Program-made: the position numbers and the translations under genes | Notes under the pieces: generated by a model | The model's input: only the letters and a program-made list of their open reading frames with translations | Databases searched by the model: none | Told to the model about the DNA's origin: nothing | In this document: piece by piece, positions 1 through 10,976 of the stretch | How the letters are laid out: the number at the start of each line of letters is the position of its first letter | How positions within the stretch are numbered: the first letter of the stretch is position 1 | NCBI GenBank assembly: GCA_037176885.1 | Contig: JAWWNJ010000040.1 | Span: 868,001 to 932,000, forward strand | Direction of reading: 5' to 3' | Length of the DNA: 64,000 nt | Source of the DNA: Favolaschia claudopus | Lineage: Eukaryota > Basidiomycota > Agaricomycetes > Agaricales > Mycenaceae

Positions 1-486
1 CTCGAGCAAGCCAGGGAGCAACGGGCAGTCTGAGGTTGGAGGAGTTCGACATGATGGCAGACTGAGACAGTGCACCGTGGAGAAACGTGCACCCCAACCA
101 TTGTCATTATGTCATTGTCAACGCGCAATCAGACACCCACGTGATTTCCCCTTTTTGAGAAAAGGCGTGACTTTTGACAGTGTTGCTGGCTAGCCACTGC
201 ATTCCGAGGCCTGATAGGCGAAGTGGTTTTACGTCAGCCTATCTCGGTCTATCTCAGCCGACCCGTGTGGGCAAACTTGGCCGAACCCACGTCAGCGAAA
301 TTTTTCCCACCTCTGCCTACCCTTTGCCTACCTCCGCTGACGTGGGATCGACAAACTCCGTCTACCCAAGCCTCCGCACTGGGAGCGCTCCCTCCCATCC
401 CGCCGCCTCCTAGCCTGCGCGTATCATGATGTAGGGGTGCCACTACACCCATTGAAGCTTAAACATGATCCAATAAATTATTATAA
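1..486. other. No gene recognised
   Basis: Short overlapping reading frames only, none with a recognisable domain. Positions 167-181 repeat the CGTGACTTTTGACAG word that opens the GC-rich dispersed repeats at 5.6, 24.3-24.9 and 28.5 kb, so a remnant of that family may be present. Confidence 0.4.
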
Positions 487-664
487 CTTCTCCCGTCGAA
501 TCGTGGCCATCCCTGAGCTCGTTTCCAGCACTAGAACAGCGTTTTTCGTCCAAATGGCTCCTCTTTCTTCCCCTCTTTCTGTTTTTCTTCTCCCGTTGCA
601 TCGTGGCCATCCCTGAGCTCATTTGCAGTACTAGAACGGTGATTGTCGTCGAAATGGCTCCATT
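487..664. repeat. Direct repeat, 100-bp period
   Basis: Positions 487-564 and 587-664 are two diverged copies of one segment. TCGTGGCCAT begins at 501 and again at 601, and both copies run through ACTAGAAC to AAATGGCTC. The copies are separated by a pyrimidine-rich spacer. No gene is associated. Confidence 0.8.
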
Positions 665-1772
665 CCTCCCTCTCTTTTCTGTCTCTCTTGTTTCTCTCTA
701 CTTCTTCTCACTCGCAACGGCGCTATCTCGAACATGCGTCGCCAGGCCTTTCAGCCTGGGCCCTCGACCTCACGCGGCATACCAGCAAGCATAAATGATC
801 GCACAGACCGGAACCGCAATGCAAACATGTACGGCGAAGGAGCGCCGCAGGGGGACCCGTTCGTAGTATTCTGCCCTCGACCCCGCTATGCTAATAGAAG
901 TAATTCACGAACAGTTTCTTTCCGACGAGCTGTCAGGACCAGATTCTGACGCTGGCGAAACTAATGAAGCTTGGAAAGTTCGACTGGCAGCTGCAGCTGG
1001 GCTTCCGACCTCCCCAGAATTGTTGGCCAAATTCGAGATATTTGAAATTACAGTACCCAACTGGCGTTCGCTCTGGGTTTGAATTATCCACAGAATCAAC
1101 GAAGCATGTTCTAAATTTACCGCAGTTTTCGAATCTCATTCACGATATGGAAGCGCAGGCGGGGCTCGACAAGAAACTCAAGTATCATCGCGTCGACGTT
1201 GGCCGGCCCTCTGACCGTATTCCGCGTTGGGCACCGTATAATTTTGGCATATCATCAGACTGGTGGGGGCGACAACGGAACAGTACGTGCTAATAAAAAG
1301 CTTCTCAAGGAGTGGATGGAGTGGCCTGAGCCAGAGGGCTGCGGGCTCATTTTCGAGCGAGACGACGATGGGGAGATAATCAATATGAGTTACGCGCAGA
1401 ACATTAGCTCTTAGTTCGCATTTCTCTACTAGAATACATAGATTTAGATTGCGGGAATCCACTAGTCTTCATCATCGTCTCCAGTTGCTGTGCCGAGGTC
1501 CAAAGCAGAGAAAGAGCTTGGAAACTGATTGTTCGTTAGATCAGGAATTATATTTCAATCGCACCCTGTCCATCGTTGTTGTGATCCATATGGGCGGGAT
1601 ACAATATCCAACAACGCCTCTCGCAACTTGACATTGAATGTCTGCAAGCGGAAGCACCTGCGGCGGAAAGCCTGCTTCGTTTGGCGCTGCGTACTGGCCA
1701 CGAGCCCAAGTCTCGACACCAAGCTCGGGACTACCGGATTTCAGCGCACATCAGACAGAGGAAATTGAAAAC
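665..1772. other. No gene recognised
   Basis: Several short plus-strand frames occur, for example 888-1082 and 1199-1414. They might be exons of a decayed gene, but they match no family I know and I could not join them with confidence. The stretch lies downstream of the Tnp2 relic and may hold that element's terminus; no terminal repeat was found. Confidence 0.3.
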
Positions 1773-4700
1773 TCACAAATCATGCCAAGGAAAGTCATTG
1801 TTTTCCATGGGAGTGTCAAGAGTTGGTACCAGCCATTCGATGAAGGCAAGCACCGTCTTTTCAGAATCGAGAATCCCTTGCTGACGGTGTCGAAAAAGGT
1901 GCCGTATTTCGCCGGCATGCGGCTCGCCGTTGAAATGTACCTGAATGAGAGAGGAAGCAGCACCACGTCGCGAGTAATTTGTAAATGTAAGGCGGCGACC
2001 GTCAAGCAGCGCATAGTCATAGAAATTAACAAAGGAATCAAGCGCCTCCGTGTTTGCTCCCGGAATGCCAAGCGGTAGATGAACCTTTGCTCCGTGCTGG
2101 TTGTAGTAGTTCACGATACCAAGACGCATGGCATCGTGTTTAGGTTCGTCAAATCGCGCAGATTTCTCCGCAAACGTACCGGCCAACACACGCGAAGGTG
2201 CTCGTGCTACCGATGAAGTCTTGAACATGATGCTCAGAAAATTGCTAACAACTAACCATGATTTGCGGCGTCCTGAACTGTTCCTAGCGCTTCACGATCT
2301 CGACTCTCACCAAACAGTAGTTGAATGAAAGCGTGTTCCGCTTTGAGAGCAAACGGAAGATCCGGTGCCGATGTTTCGTCGAGGATACCATTCAACTTGA
2401 TATCAGTTAGAAAATGGAGTAATAGAAACTCAAGAGATGCCCAGACATACCATGCCCTCCAATTGAACTGCGCGATGGAACTCCCGCATCATGGAGACTT
2501 CGAGCTGACCGCCGCCCCAACCATTAGTGTTCAGGTTCTTCAATACCTTGTTCAATCGTTCCGGAAGGAACGCCCAGAAGCCATAGAGAGGTCCGTAATC
2601 GAGAATTTGCTCTGGTACATGCACCGACCAGTGATGGTTTGGCTTCATTTTTTCGGCGCCATAAAGCTGTTGAAACAGAGTCAAGGACAGCTTAGCACTG
2701 ACAGTGAAAGCTCACCTCCAAGAACTCCAAAAGGTAGTCTTGAAGCAAGCTTGTTGCTCGAGGGAGACCTTCAATTACACGTATTGAGCTTCCGACTAAT
2801 ATCTTCAGAGTCGTCGCTAGTCTAAGAAAACTATAATCTTCTCCATCTCGAAGCCGTTGAACCGGGACTTTCGGAGCGCGAGGCGCGCGAATTTTTTTAT
2901 TTCCTGATGCCTTCGCTCGCTCGTAAGCCTTCAGCTTGGTTTTGTATTCTTTGGCGCTTGCAGGATACCGTTCTACGGCGTTTTCGTAATCGAGCTTTGC
3001 ATCCTCCATCCAACGCTCCCATACAAGGGGGATCTGAGGGGACAGGTTAGATACTACACAATTTATCAATTGATAGCGGGTGATATTACCGCAAGCGCCA
3101 AAGGCCCTGTGGTTGCAAACTTGTACTCGTCTGCCGTCAATGAGCCACCCGCAGCTTCTCCAACACGCAGAGGAAGGCGACCGGCCCACAAAGGCGCTTC
3201 AAACTGCCGAGATTGAGCTGTAGTTATACTTGTGTGAAAACGACTCACACTTTCAAGGAATTCGTGAATGACGGCAAGTTCTCGAGGTGTTTGAGGGGTG
3301 TTTTCACGTAACGCTCCGCCTTGAATAAAACACGAAAACCATTGCTCCTTTGCGACACCTGTGATGAGAGAAATAAGCACCCTGCTGTGAATAGAGTGTG
3401 AGGACCCAACCCAACAATAGATTATGCATAGGGTCGACAACCGTGTAGCGAACAATGTCGAAATAATTCAAACGAGCAAATTCAGTCCAGCGAACACCGT
3501 GAGTGTTAAAGAAATCTTCCTTCTCTTGGTCAGTTGGTAGTTCATTATACTCCTTCGCTAACTGTCGATGTTCTTCTCCATCGCGTTTCGGGAATTCTAC
3601 GAGATTATCAGTTTCCGCACTAAATTGGCAACGACTCGGTCACTTACCGTTCCGGCAAAGCTTGCACATGGCCGGGTGGTCTGCAATGATCAAAACCAGT
3701 GCTACCCGCACCCGAATTCCTGAAGATAAATCACTTGTTAATCATGATACAATGCGTGCTAGAGTCATATTACTGTCAGGGTGTTCCGGAGTTTTTATAA
3801 CAATACCGTCCTCATGCAACATTATCAGGTCGTCAACAACTGGTCTTAAAAGATTTTGCAGTTGCACTGCAGTCGGTTCTTTTCGTCCAGTCATGCGACT
3901 GAGAATCAGATTATCAGTCCGATATCTGTAACAAGATGATGAGCATCCAAAATATCAACCAGGTAAACTCGCACGACGTCGCACTTTAAACTGGTCTCCA
4001 GGTTTTGAACACAGAACGACATCGCGCCGGAGGATCCACTAGAGGCAAAGCTACTCTTGCTTCGCTTGAACCTAGGGAACATTCAGCAATTGTCAGTAGT
4101 ATCTGTTGAACAGCGTACCAGTCTAAACTAAAACTAACTCCCAGGCGAATCTCCTCATCCACACCGGGACCAAAGAAGAACGAGTGCCCGTTAGCATCTT
4201 TGATTGTCTTCCAAACCGCTGCGTCTTGCATGCACTTCAATTCACCTTCCACGACAGTCCGGTGCTTCCATGAATTAACTGCAGCGACCATACCAGGCCG
4301 CCTGAAAAAATCTTTCAGCCCTTCAGACAGCAGCTGAACCGGCGAAACCAACTGAGGTTTTCGTTTTTGAACTCGTGCGGAGTCTGCCAAGCAGCGCCGA
4401 ACACTTCGGCATTGCATTCAGGACAAAAAAATCTTTCAGCCCTTCAGACAGCAGCTGAACCGGCGAAACCAACTGAGGTTTTCGTTTTTGAACTCGTGCG
4501 GGGTTGTCAGCAGTCTGCCAAGCAGCGCCGAACACTTCGGCATTGCATTCAGGACAAAAAGTATCCGACGCGACGTCTGGTTCAAGGACGTAATGACAGC
4601 GGAAGCAGGTAGGATTCACGACAAAATTATCCTTGATTTCGAACCGAGAAAATACCGTCTTCAGTGTCTCAGGGACCTTTATTGGGTCCACCATATTGCC

Positions 4701-5442
4701 GACAAAGCAGGTGAATAAAAATGCAGCGCAAACGAGAATCAACGCGGCCGCGCGGAATGTAACACGATGTTTGGTGTGCAGGAATGCGACCAGATACATC
4801 ACACATCGGATGTACCATCGAGGGTGAAAATGATCCCGGGCTGTTAAAGCCTGCGACATGTCGACTGCGGGACGCGCTGGAACAGGGTCAACTCCGACGG
4901 GAGGAGGGGGTACGGGATCTGATACAGCAGGAACAGCGGCAGCAGCGTTCGAAATAGCGGGAGGGGGGGTAGGAGTCCTAGCACCGCTGTCAGCCAGAAG
5001 TATCGAACACATAAATAATAGATACCGGGGCTCAGAAACATTGTCGTCGATGGCCGAAGATGCAGCGTCCGTTTCATCACTAGAGTCATGCCGAGTCAGT
5101 TCCGATTTGTCAATATGCGACTTGCGAGTGAAGGTAATACAATTTAGATATAGATTCTGGCTGAGACAGGGCTTGTGTTGGTCGTGTCGAACGAGTCCGG
5201 TGATATGCTGTCGCCATAGCCGGCTTTCCACGGTCCGCAACAGTGGAGGGGGGGACAGCTGAGCGGCTACCAGTGCCACGAGTTGCACCTCTTCCAGATC
5301 CGCGCTGTAATTTAATGGTCGCAGCTTGTCCGCTTCGAGTCGGTCCCGAGCTCGAAGTCGCGCGGCCTCGTCCACGACCGCCTCGGACAGCCGAAGGGAT
5401 ATTGGGGGCGGGGTTGAGATCTTTGAGAGGCGGAGCAGGCAT
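1773..5442 (-). pseudogene. Tnp2-type (CACTA/EnSpm-like) transposase relic
   Basis: Multi-exon minus-strand gene spread over several frames. In order it shows a Gly/Arg-rich N-terminus (ATG near 5442), a transmembrane-like hydrophobic segment and a cysteine pair region (FRCHYVLEP...FCPEC, ~4550-4620), the FSLDW segment (~4110-4140), the Tnp2 hallmark GVRWTEFARLNYFDIVRYTV followed by DPMHN (~3420-3510), the segment FEAPLWAGRLPLRVGEAAGG (~3140-3210), then KMKPNHHWSVHVPEQILDYG (~2590-2650). This order is typical of the transposases of basidiomycete CACTA-like elements, which cut and paste their element in the nucleus. A 121-bp duplication at 4304-4556, not a multiple of three, breaks the frame, so it is very probably inactive. 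Exon edges were not all resolved and terminal repeats were not found. Family assignment is from recognition of the motifs. Confidence 0.8.
4304..4556. repeat. 121-bp tandem duplication inside the Tnp2 gene
   Basis: The segment from AAAAAATCTTTCAGCCC to the run of A after CATTCAGGAC is present twice, at about 4304-4424 and 4425-4556. The right copy keeps ten extra bases (GGTTGTCAGC) that encode part of the normal protein; the left copy has lost them. The repeat offset is 121 bp, so the duplication shifts the transposase reading frame. Confidence 0.9.
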
Positions 5443-5600
5443 TAGCGAGGATTGTTTCAGCAGTGAGGCAAGAATCCGCGAGACTGCCAGTGACGGAAAA
5501 GGACCTGTCAATGACGAAGCCGTGCCAAACAATGTCACTCGTTTGGCAAACAATGATGCCGGAAAAACCTCTATCCTGAAAAGAGGGCCAGGCCATCAGT

Positions 5601-5785
5601 CGCGTGACTTTTGACAGAAAATCACGGGGTCAATGTCGAGATGTTGAGATCGTACTAGACGTCGCGAGCGGAGCGAGCGCAGCGGGGTTTGGGGCGGCCA
5701 GCCCCAACAAGCTGTGTGACCGAACGGAGGGAGGTCGGCGAGCGCAGCGAGTCGGCCGTGCCGGAGGCAGGGAGCTAAAGCTTGT
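5601..5785. repeat. Diverged copy of GC-rich dispersed repeat
   Basis: Begins CGCGTGACTTTTGACAG, contains GCGAGCGCAGC, GGTTTGGGGCGG and CAAGCTGTG, and ends near AAGCTTGT, the same order as the copies at 24.3-24.9 and 28.5 kb. It lacks the CCTATACATG start and is more diverged. It lies just upstream of the Tnp2 relic. Confidence 0.75.
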
Positions 5786-7276
5786 GACACCCAAATGACA
5801 CCTTCGCACTTGCTTCACAACCACTCAGAACGACGGAAACACTTGCGGCCGATATGTTTTGAAAACTCATAGATAGACTAAGGGACACTAACTACGTCTA
5901 CTCAAAACTTCGCCTATGTCAGCCTACAGCCGTAGGCAAACCCTTCGGAATGCAGTGGCTGATGTCGATTCAAACGAACTTAAATGAAGATAATATACCA
6001 TATGAGCACGGTCACAGACTACAGGTACATGAAAGCTCTAGCTGGACTAAAAAATTCTGCAATATCTGTTTGCTTGGTTTTCCGACCATACCACTGAGTA
6101 TCCAAAAGGGGAAAAGAACGGAAAAAGGCGGAAAAAGAAATAAAAAGAAAGAGAAAAGAAAGAGACAAGTAAGCTTTCGGGGTGAGCATGGGAAGGCTCT
6201 TGGGAGGCTCAGAAAGATCTAAGGCGGGCTATGATTGTACTTGGTTGAAGCTTTTTCAATTACTCAATGTACAAAATAAATGTAAAGCAGCAAGACACAC
6301 GGATAACTGGCAAGGGGTAACAAAGTCCAACAGTAAAATGAAAGGGGATCCCGGAGGAGAGGAAGATAAACTCTACCTCCTAAACAGCCTGCTATTGCAT
6401 CGAAAATAAAGAAAATAAAAATGCAGTATCAATTGCGTACATTTGTATGGCTGACTTGACTGAATTCTTGACTCACGCCACAGTAAGTACAAGCCCAATT
6501 ACTGGCCAGTGCCAGTGATGCAGCTGCAGCATCAAGATACTTCAAAGGAACTGTAATCCTAAGCTCACAGAAGGTGATGGAAAATTCAAAAATTGCTCAG
6601 TTAACAGACCTAGAATGGGATTTCCGAGTACATCAGAGACTGAATGAAACAATATTGAGATCTCCTCACCCATTTTTTGCCTCACCTCGGACTGCATCAA
6701 AATCCCAGAAGCAATGAGGGAAAAAAAATAGTTTGATCGTGACTAGAGCGAGAGAATCTCGTGAGTTTGACCATTCAAAGAGCATTGAAAACAAATTGAG
6801 TGTCGCCAATATTTTTCTGGAGCGTCCGGAGGAGCGGGAGATGCCCATTTCGCGGCAACAGAGGGGGATGATAAAAGGCAGAATTTATTCAAATTGCGAA
6901 CATTCGGGCCGTCCCAGCATGAGAAAGCGCGCAATTAAATGACTTGAATATCGTATCTGTACAGCCCAAGCAAAGTCAGAGGTCTGCAAGCCCGCAGGGT
7001 CGAGAAATTGCGGACAAAAGACAGAAGGTTGTTAAGTGTTACAGTTGTGACAACGTCACACTCAGCCTCGGGATGTCTTGCGGTGTGTGAATCGTGGCTG
7101 TGCACTCAACATGCTGAGTGGACCCAGCTGATCGGTCGGTTAACCGTTTGCTTTTCCTCCAAATCAGTGACCAACCAAACATAAATATTTGGTGGGGGGG
7201 TCTAACCGACGTCAAACACGTGAAGTGATGGGTGGGCCAGATCCAGAGATCTGAGGCCTCTTGCAGGACCTCTGAC
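5786..7276. other. No gene recognised
   Basis: Low-information, partly A-rich sequence with a Lys-rich chance frame near 6100-6170. No domain, RNA gene or clear repeat terminus was seen. Confidence 0.4.
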
Positions 7277-7885
7277 ATTCACCTATGATGCCTGCCCCGA
7301 AAAATCTGGGTTTTGGGACATCTTATCCGGACCCCAAGTGGGGAAGATCTTATCCGAATCCGAACCAGGCCTTCCAAGAGGTCGATGCTTTATCCGGACG
7401 GTGAACCAGGCCTCAAAAAATCGGCTAAAATCGCAAAAATTCGCAATTTATCTCTTGACGCGTCTGGGTGGCTCCTCTAGCTCCTTTGAGTAATGCGGAA
7501 GCTTGTCATGTAGTTTGAATTATGTTCTTCGCTTTCTGTGGTGCGCTTGCCGAATTTTGCGGCACCTGATTCCCGAAAGTTCCCCGAAATAGGTAGAAAA
7601 TGTGTCTTTGGTGGGAAATTCGTCAGATTGTACCTGATTGACCTCGAAGTTGGCCCAATTTGGTGAGAATCAGTGGTGGAACTTGTGTCCGAGGAGTCTC
7701 GGGTATCTTTTATCTGAATCTGAACCACCAGCCTCCATGATTTATCCGAATTGTGGGGCAGGGTTGGCGTCGTCGATGGTCGATTTCTTATCCGAATCCG
7801 GGCAGGGTGCGCGCAATTTTTGGGCATGTTTTATCCGAATCGAAAATTTCGCGGGCAGGCATCATAGGTGGTTGTCGGGGGTCCT
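7277..7885. mobile_element. MULE-like MITE, copy 1
   Basis: Non-coding 609-bp element matching the copy at 49,604-50,107 along almost its whole length. Both carry inner inverted repeats CACCTATGATGCCTGCCC and GGGCAGGCATCATAGGTG and many TTATCCGAA/TTATCCGG words. This copy has roughly 120 bp of extra internal sequence (about 7580-7700). The right end extends further than the left (GTTGTCGGGGGTCCT). Flanking 10-mers here no longer match clearly, so the ends are set from copy 2, which has a perfect 10-bp target duplication. Confidence 0.75.
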
Positions 7886-8932
7886 CCTCTTGCCTTGCAT
7901 TCTACCCAAAATTCACTACCACCATGCCCTCGACTGGACACCATTTACGCTCACTGTTAGGCCTGCAAGTCACCGTCCATGACTCGACCTGAACCTTTCT
8001 TGCTCGAAACAAAAGAGGAATCTCGTGTCTGACGCAAATGTCAACAGGAATTCGGCTCAGGTTTCAAACTCAAAGGAAGCGCAGCTTCAGGAATTTGACC
8101 ATTTCAAAAAACAGCCTCGATCTGAATTCCAGCGTCGTTGTTCAACTTCGTAGCAAAGGAGAATTCAACCAAAGGTGATGGCCTTCTGTTTCCTTGACAA
8201 ACACGAACCTGTAGAGTACTGTATGTCCAGCTTTTTGTTTGCATCTGCATTTATATACCGCAACAAGTACACCAACTACTACAGCTGTAAGACGCGGTGC
8301 TCGCGAGGAGCAATAACTAATTAAGGGTCTGCTCCGGGAATCAGGCGGGTGTTGTAGAGTAGAGTGGTGGAGTATGGGTTTGTAGTATGAGGTTGCGGGG
8401 TGTGCTGCGGTACATAGACCATAGAAACCATGCGCATAGAGAAGATATGTACAAGAAGGAGAAGTGTTGGGGAGGGGGGAGAGGCCATGGGGCGGGGGTG
8501 GCGTTCAGTGTTGCATTTCTGGGCTGGGGTGGAACGAAGGCTTCTGGCGAGGGCGCTCGCCCGCTGAAGAAGCGCGCACAACCCGGCTACTAGCTCAGGT
8601 TCTACTCCCTCTAGCGGCCAGTGCTCAGCCGCACCCAGGTGCCGCTACACAGCCAAGGAAGTCTGGGGTGCGATTTGCACCACAGGAGGCTTCCTACCCC
8701 GCCTCTAACTCCCTACCCCATAACCCTGCCGCCATCTCTATTCCTACGCAGGTAATGGCGTCCTCTATTCCTACTCCCCGCCCCAGCTCTACTTCTTGTG
8801 CCCCCTCGGTGGCCATGCCCACTGCCGTCCCGTCCCCCTCTCCACGTTGCAGTAGCTCCTTCGCCTATGGCCATTGATGCTATTCGACCTGAAAGGGGAG
8901 GTCGACAACGACGGCACGGCGGGGCGGTGCAG
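7886..8932. other. No gene recognised
   Basis: Contains a Pro/Ser-rich open frame at about 8464-8877 with no recognisable domain and composition typical of chance frames in GC-rich DNA. Nothing else was identified. Confidence 0.35.
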
Positions 8933-9415
8933 TGTAAGGGCAACCTTTAGAACCCGAGATGTCTCGAGGGTCTAGCGAGGGAGAATCCAAAGTTAATTAA
9001 AGACGCTACTAGGAATACATTAGAGCTCGTTCGGATCATCCTCAGACCTGGGGGATGGGGGATCGGTAACTCGGCAAGGCATTATCCGACGGTTTTCCGC
9101 GGCTTTCCGATGCCGGCACTTGTGTCAGCACAACACCAAATAAAGCCGAAGTGGAGATTTTGCGGTGGAAAACTACCGAAATTGACCGGAAGTCTCAATG
9201 AATCATGACTTTACTACTCATGACGCGGCAAGACACGAGAAAAACACGCGAAACAAGCCAGGAAAGCTATCTGTTCAAACTGTGACCATGGGTCACTCCT
9301 CATCACGGGATGTGATTAGTGACCGGACCGCGCCTCCGATGAACAATTCTGATCCTCATCCTCGCAACGAGGATGATCCGAACGGGCTCTTACAGCGCAC
9401 CTAGCGAGGGAGAAT
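8933..9415. repeat. Gypsy-type LTR fragment split by a MITE
   Basis: 8933-9022 matches the start of the LTR seen at 40,810 (TGTAAGGGCAACCTTTAG, then CTCGAGGGTCTAGCGAGGGA). After the MITE at 9023-9389, the match resumes with CAGCGCACCTAGCGAGGGAG and ends near 9415. The remainder of the LTR is missing, so this is a truncated old copy of the family that forms the 40.8-46.7 kb retroelement. Confidence 0.85.
9023..9389. mobile_element. PIF/Harbinger-like MITE with TTA target duplication
   Basis: Ends are GAGCTCGTTCGGATCATCC at the left and the inverted GGATGATCCGAACGGGCTC at the right (21-bp repeats, one mismatch). TTA flanks both sides (9020-9022 and 9390-9392), the 3-bp duplication typical of PIF/Harbinger elements. 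Removing the element and one TTA restores a continuous LTR sequence. The 367 bp interior has no coding capacity. Confidence 0.8.
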
Positions 9416-9732
9416 TGTCTGAGCACGAGTTTTGGCCATAGATGGTCGGGAGCTGGCGAAAAGTGAGACATCAGTGCCATCAATTTTGGCAACTTTCATC
9501 AATGTCGCAAATTTCTTTTTCCTGTTACCGGCGACGGTCGTCCGTGGTCGTTTGTTATCGGTCGTCAGCCTGACAGCAAGAAGGCTCGTTACAGCTATCT
9601 ACAAAACACTGGAGCGTTCCGAAAAAAAGTTCACACCGTGTTTTTGACAGCTCCTGCCTATTTTGGCCTGCCAGCTCCACTCTCTCCAACGACTCTCATC
9701 ACGGCTATGGAACCTCTCTCTTACCTACTACC

Positions 9733-10927
9733 ATGCCCTACAACGCCTTCCGGTATATTCCCCCAGCCCACAAGAGGCTCATGATTACTATGGCCGCCAA
9801 TGGGATGTCTACTAAGGAAATTGCTGCTGCTATCAATGTCGGCGAGAGCACTGTCCGGAAAGTCAGGCGCCTCTGGCACACCACCGGCTACGTCGTCGCA
9901 CAGCCAGAAACCAATGGCCGCCCCTCCATCCTCAACTCCCTTGATCTCGAGGTAATTTATGATTTTTTCTGCATCTCATTGTTTGACTTTTACATCGCTG
10001 CAGTATCTTGAGGCCCTCATTGAGCGTCAACCTGACATCTACCTCTCCGAGCTCTCTCAATGCCTTTTCGATGCACGAGGCGTTGAGGCATGCTCCAATA
10101 CAATCGCACGAGCGCTTGTGCGTCGTGGCTGGTCCCGAAAAAAGGTACGTGCTCGCGAAAGACTCGGAGGAGGGATATATTACTTAATGTTGCACAGGTG
10201 ACCCGGCCAGCGCTGGAAGCAAACGAAGACACTAGGACCGACTATCAGATGGTCATTGGGGAGCTTTACCCACCTCGCACGCTCGTCTTCCTTGACGAGT
10301 CCGCTGCTAATAGGCACACCACCAAACGCCAGATGGGTTGGGCACGTATTGGGGACAGAGCCCGCAGGCACGATTACTTTGTGAGGGGAATCAGGTACGT
10401 CGTTATCACTTCCAAAGTGCTCCCTATGTTGACGAGTCATCGAGATACTCTATTCTTCCTGCCATCTCGCTCGACGGTATTCTTCACCTTGATATTCTCA
10501 CCCGGTCATGGACGGGGGAAGAATTCAGGGTCTACATCGACGCACTTCTAGACAATATGAATCCCTACCCGCAAGACAACTCCGTCATCGTCATGGACAA
10601 TGCAAGCACCCACCATTATGAGGGTATTCGGGAGCAGATCGAGGCTCGGTGCGTGGCTTTCATCCCGGAATAGATCCATAGCTAATCTTGTATAGCGGTA
10701 TGCGCTTGGTATACCTTCCTGCATATTCCCCTGACTTCAATCCCATCGAAGAGGGGTTCTCGGCGATGAAGGCGTGGATTCGGCGTAACCGCGACTACGT
10801 CTTGGGGGAAATGTCAAACGAACCAACGTGCGACCCAATCAAGATGCTATGGGAGGCTGTTTTCTCGACGATGACACCCGAGAATATCGAGTCGTGGTAT
10901 CGCGACTGCGGGTATTTAGTCGACTAG
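9733..10927 (+). CDS. Tc1/mariner (IS630 superfamily) transposase
   Basis: Predicted 330-residue protein that would bind the 41-bp inverted repeats and move the element at TA sites. Five exons with GT..AG introns join in frame: 9733-9951, 10,004-10,144, 10,198-10,394, 10,445-10,648, 10,696-10,927. The N-terminal third is a helix-turn-helix region (MSTKEIAAAINVGESTVRKV). The catalytic core shows D in VFLDESAANRH, D in VIVMDNASTHH and E in SPDFNPIEEGF, with 34 residues between the second D and the E, the DD34E spacing of Tc1-like enzymes. The ATG at 9733 gives the usual N-terminus, about 100 bp inside the left repeat. No stop or frameshift is seen, so it may be functional. Confidence 0.93.
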
Positions 10928-10976
10928 GCATATAGTATTTGTACATTAGATTTCGTGGACATTATGATATTTACAT

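Noticed and set aside
8464..8877. 137-codon Pro/Ser-rich frame
   Set aside because: Composition is that of a chance frame in GC-rich DNA, with no domain and an overlapping antisense frame of similar length.
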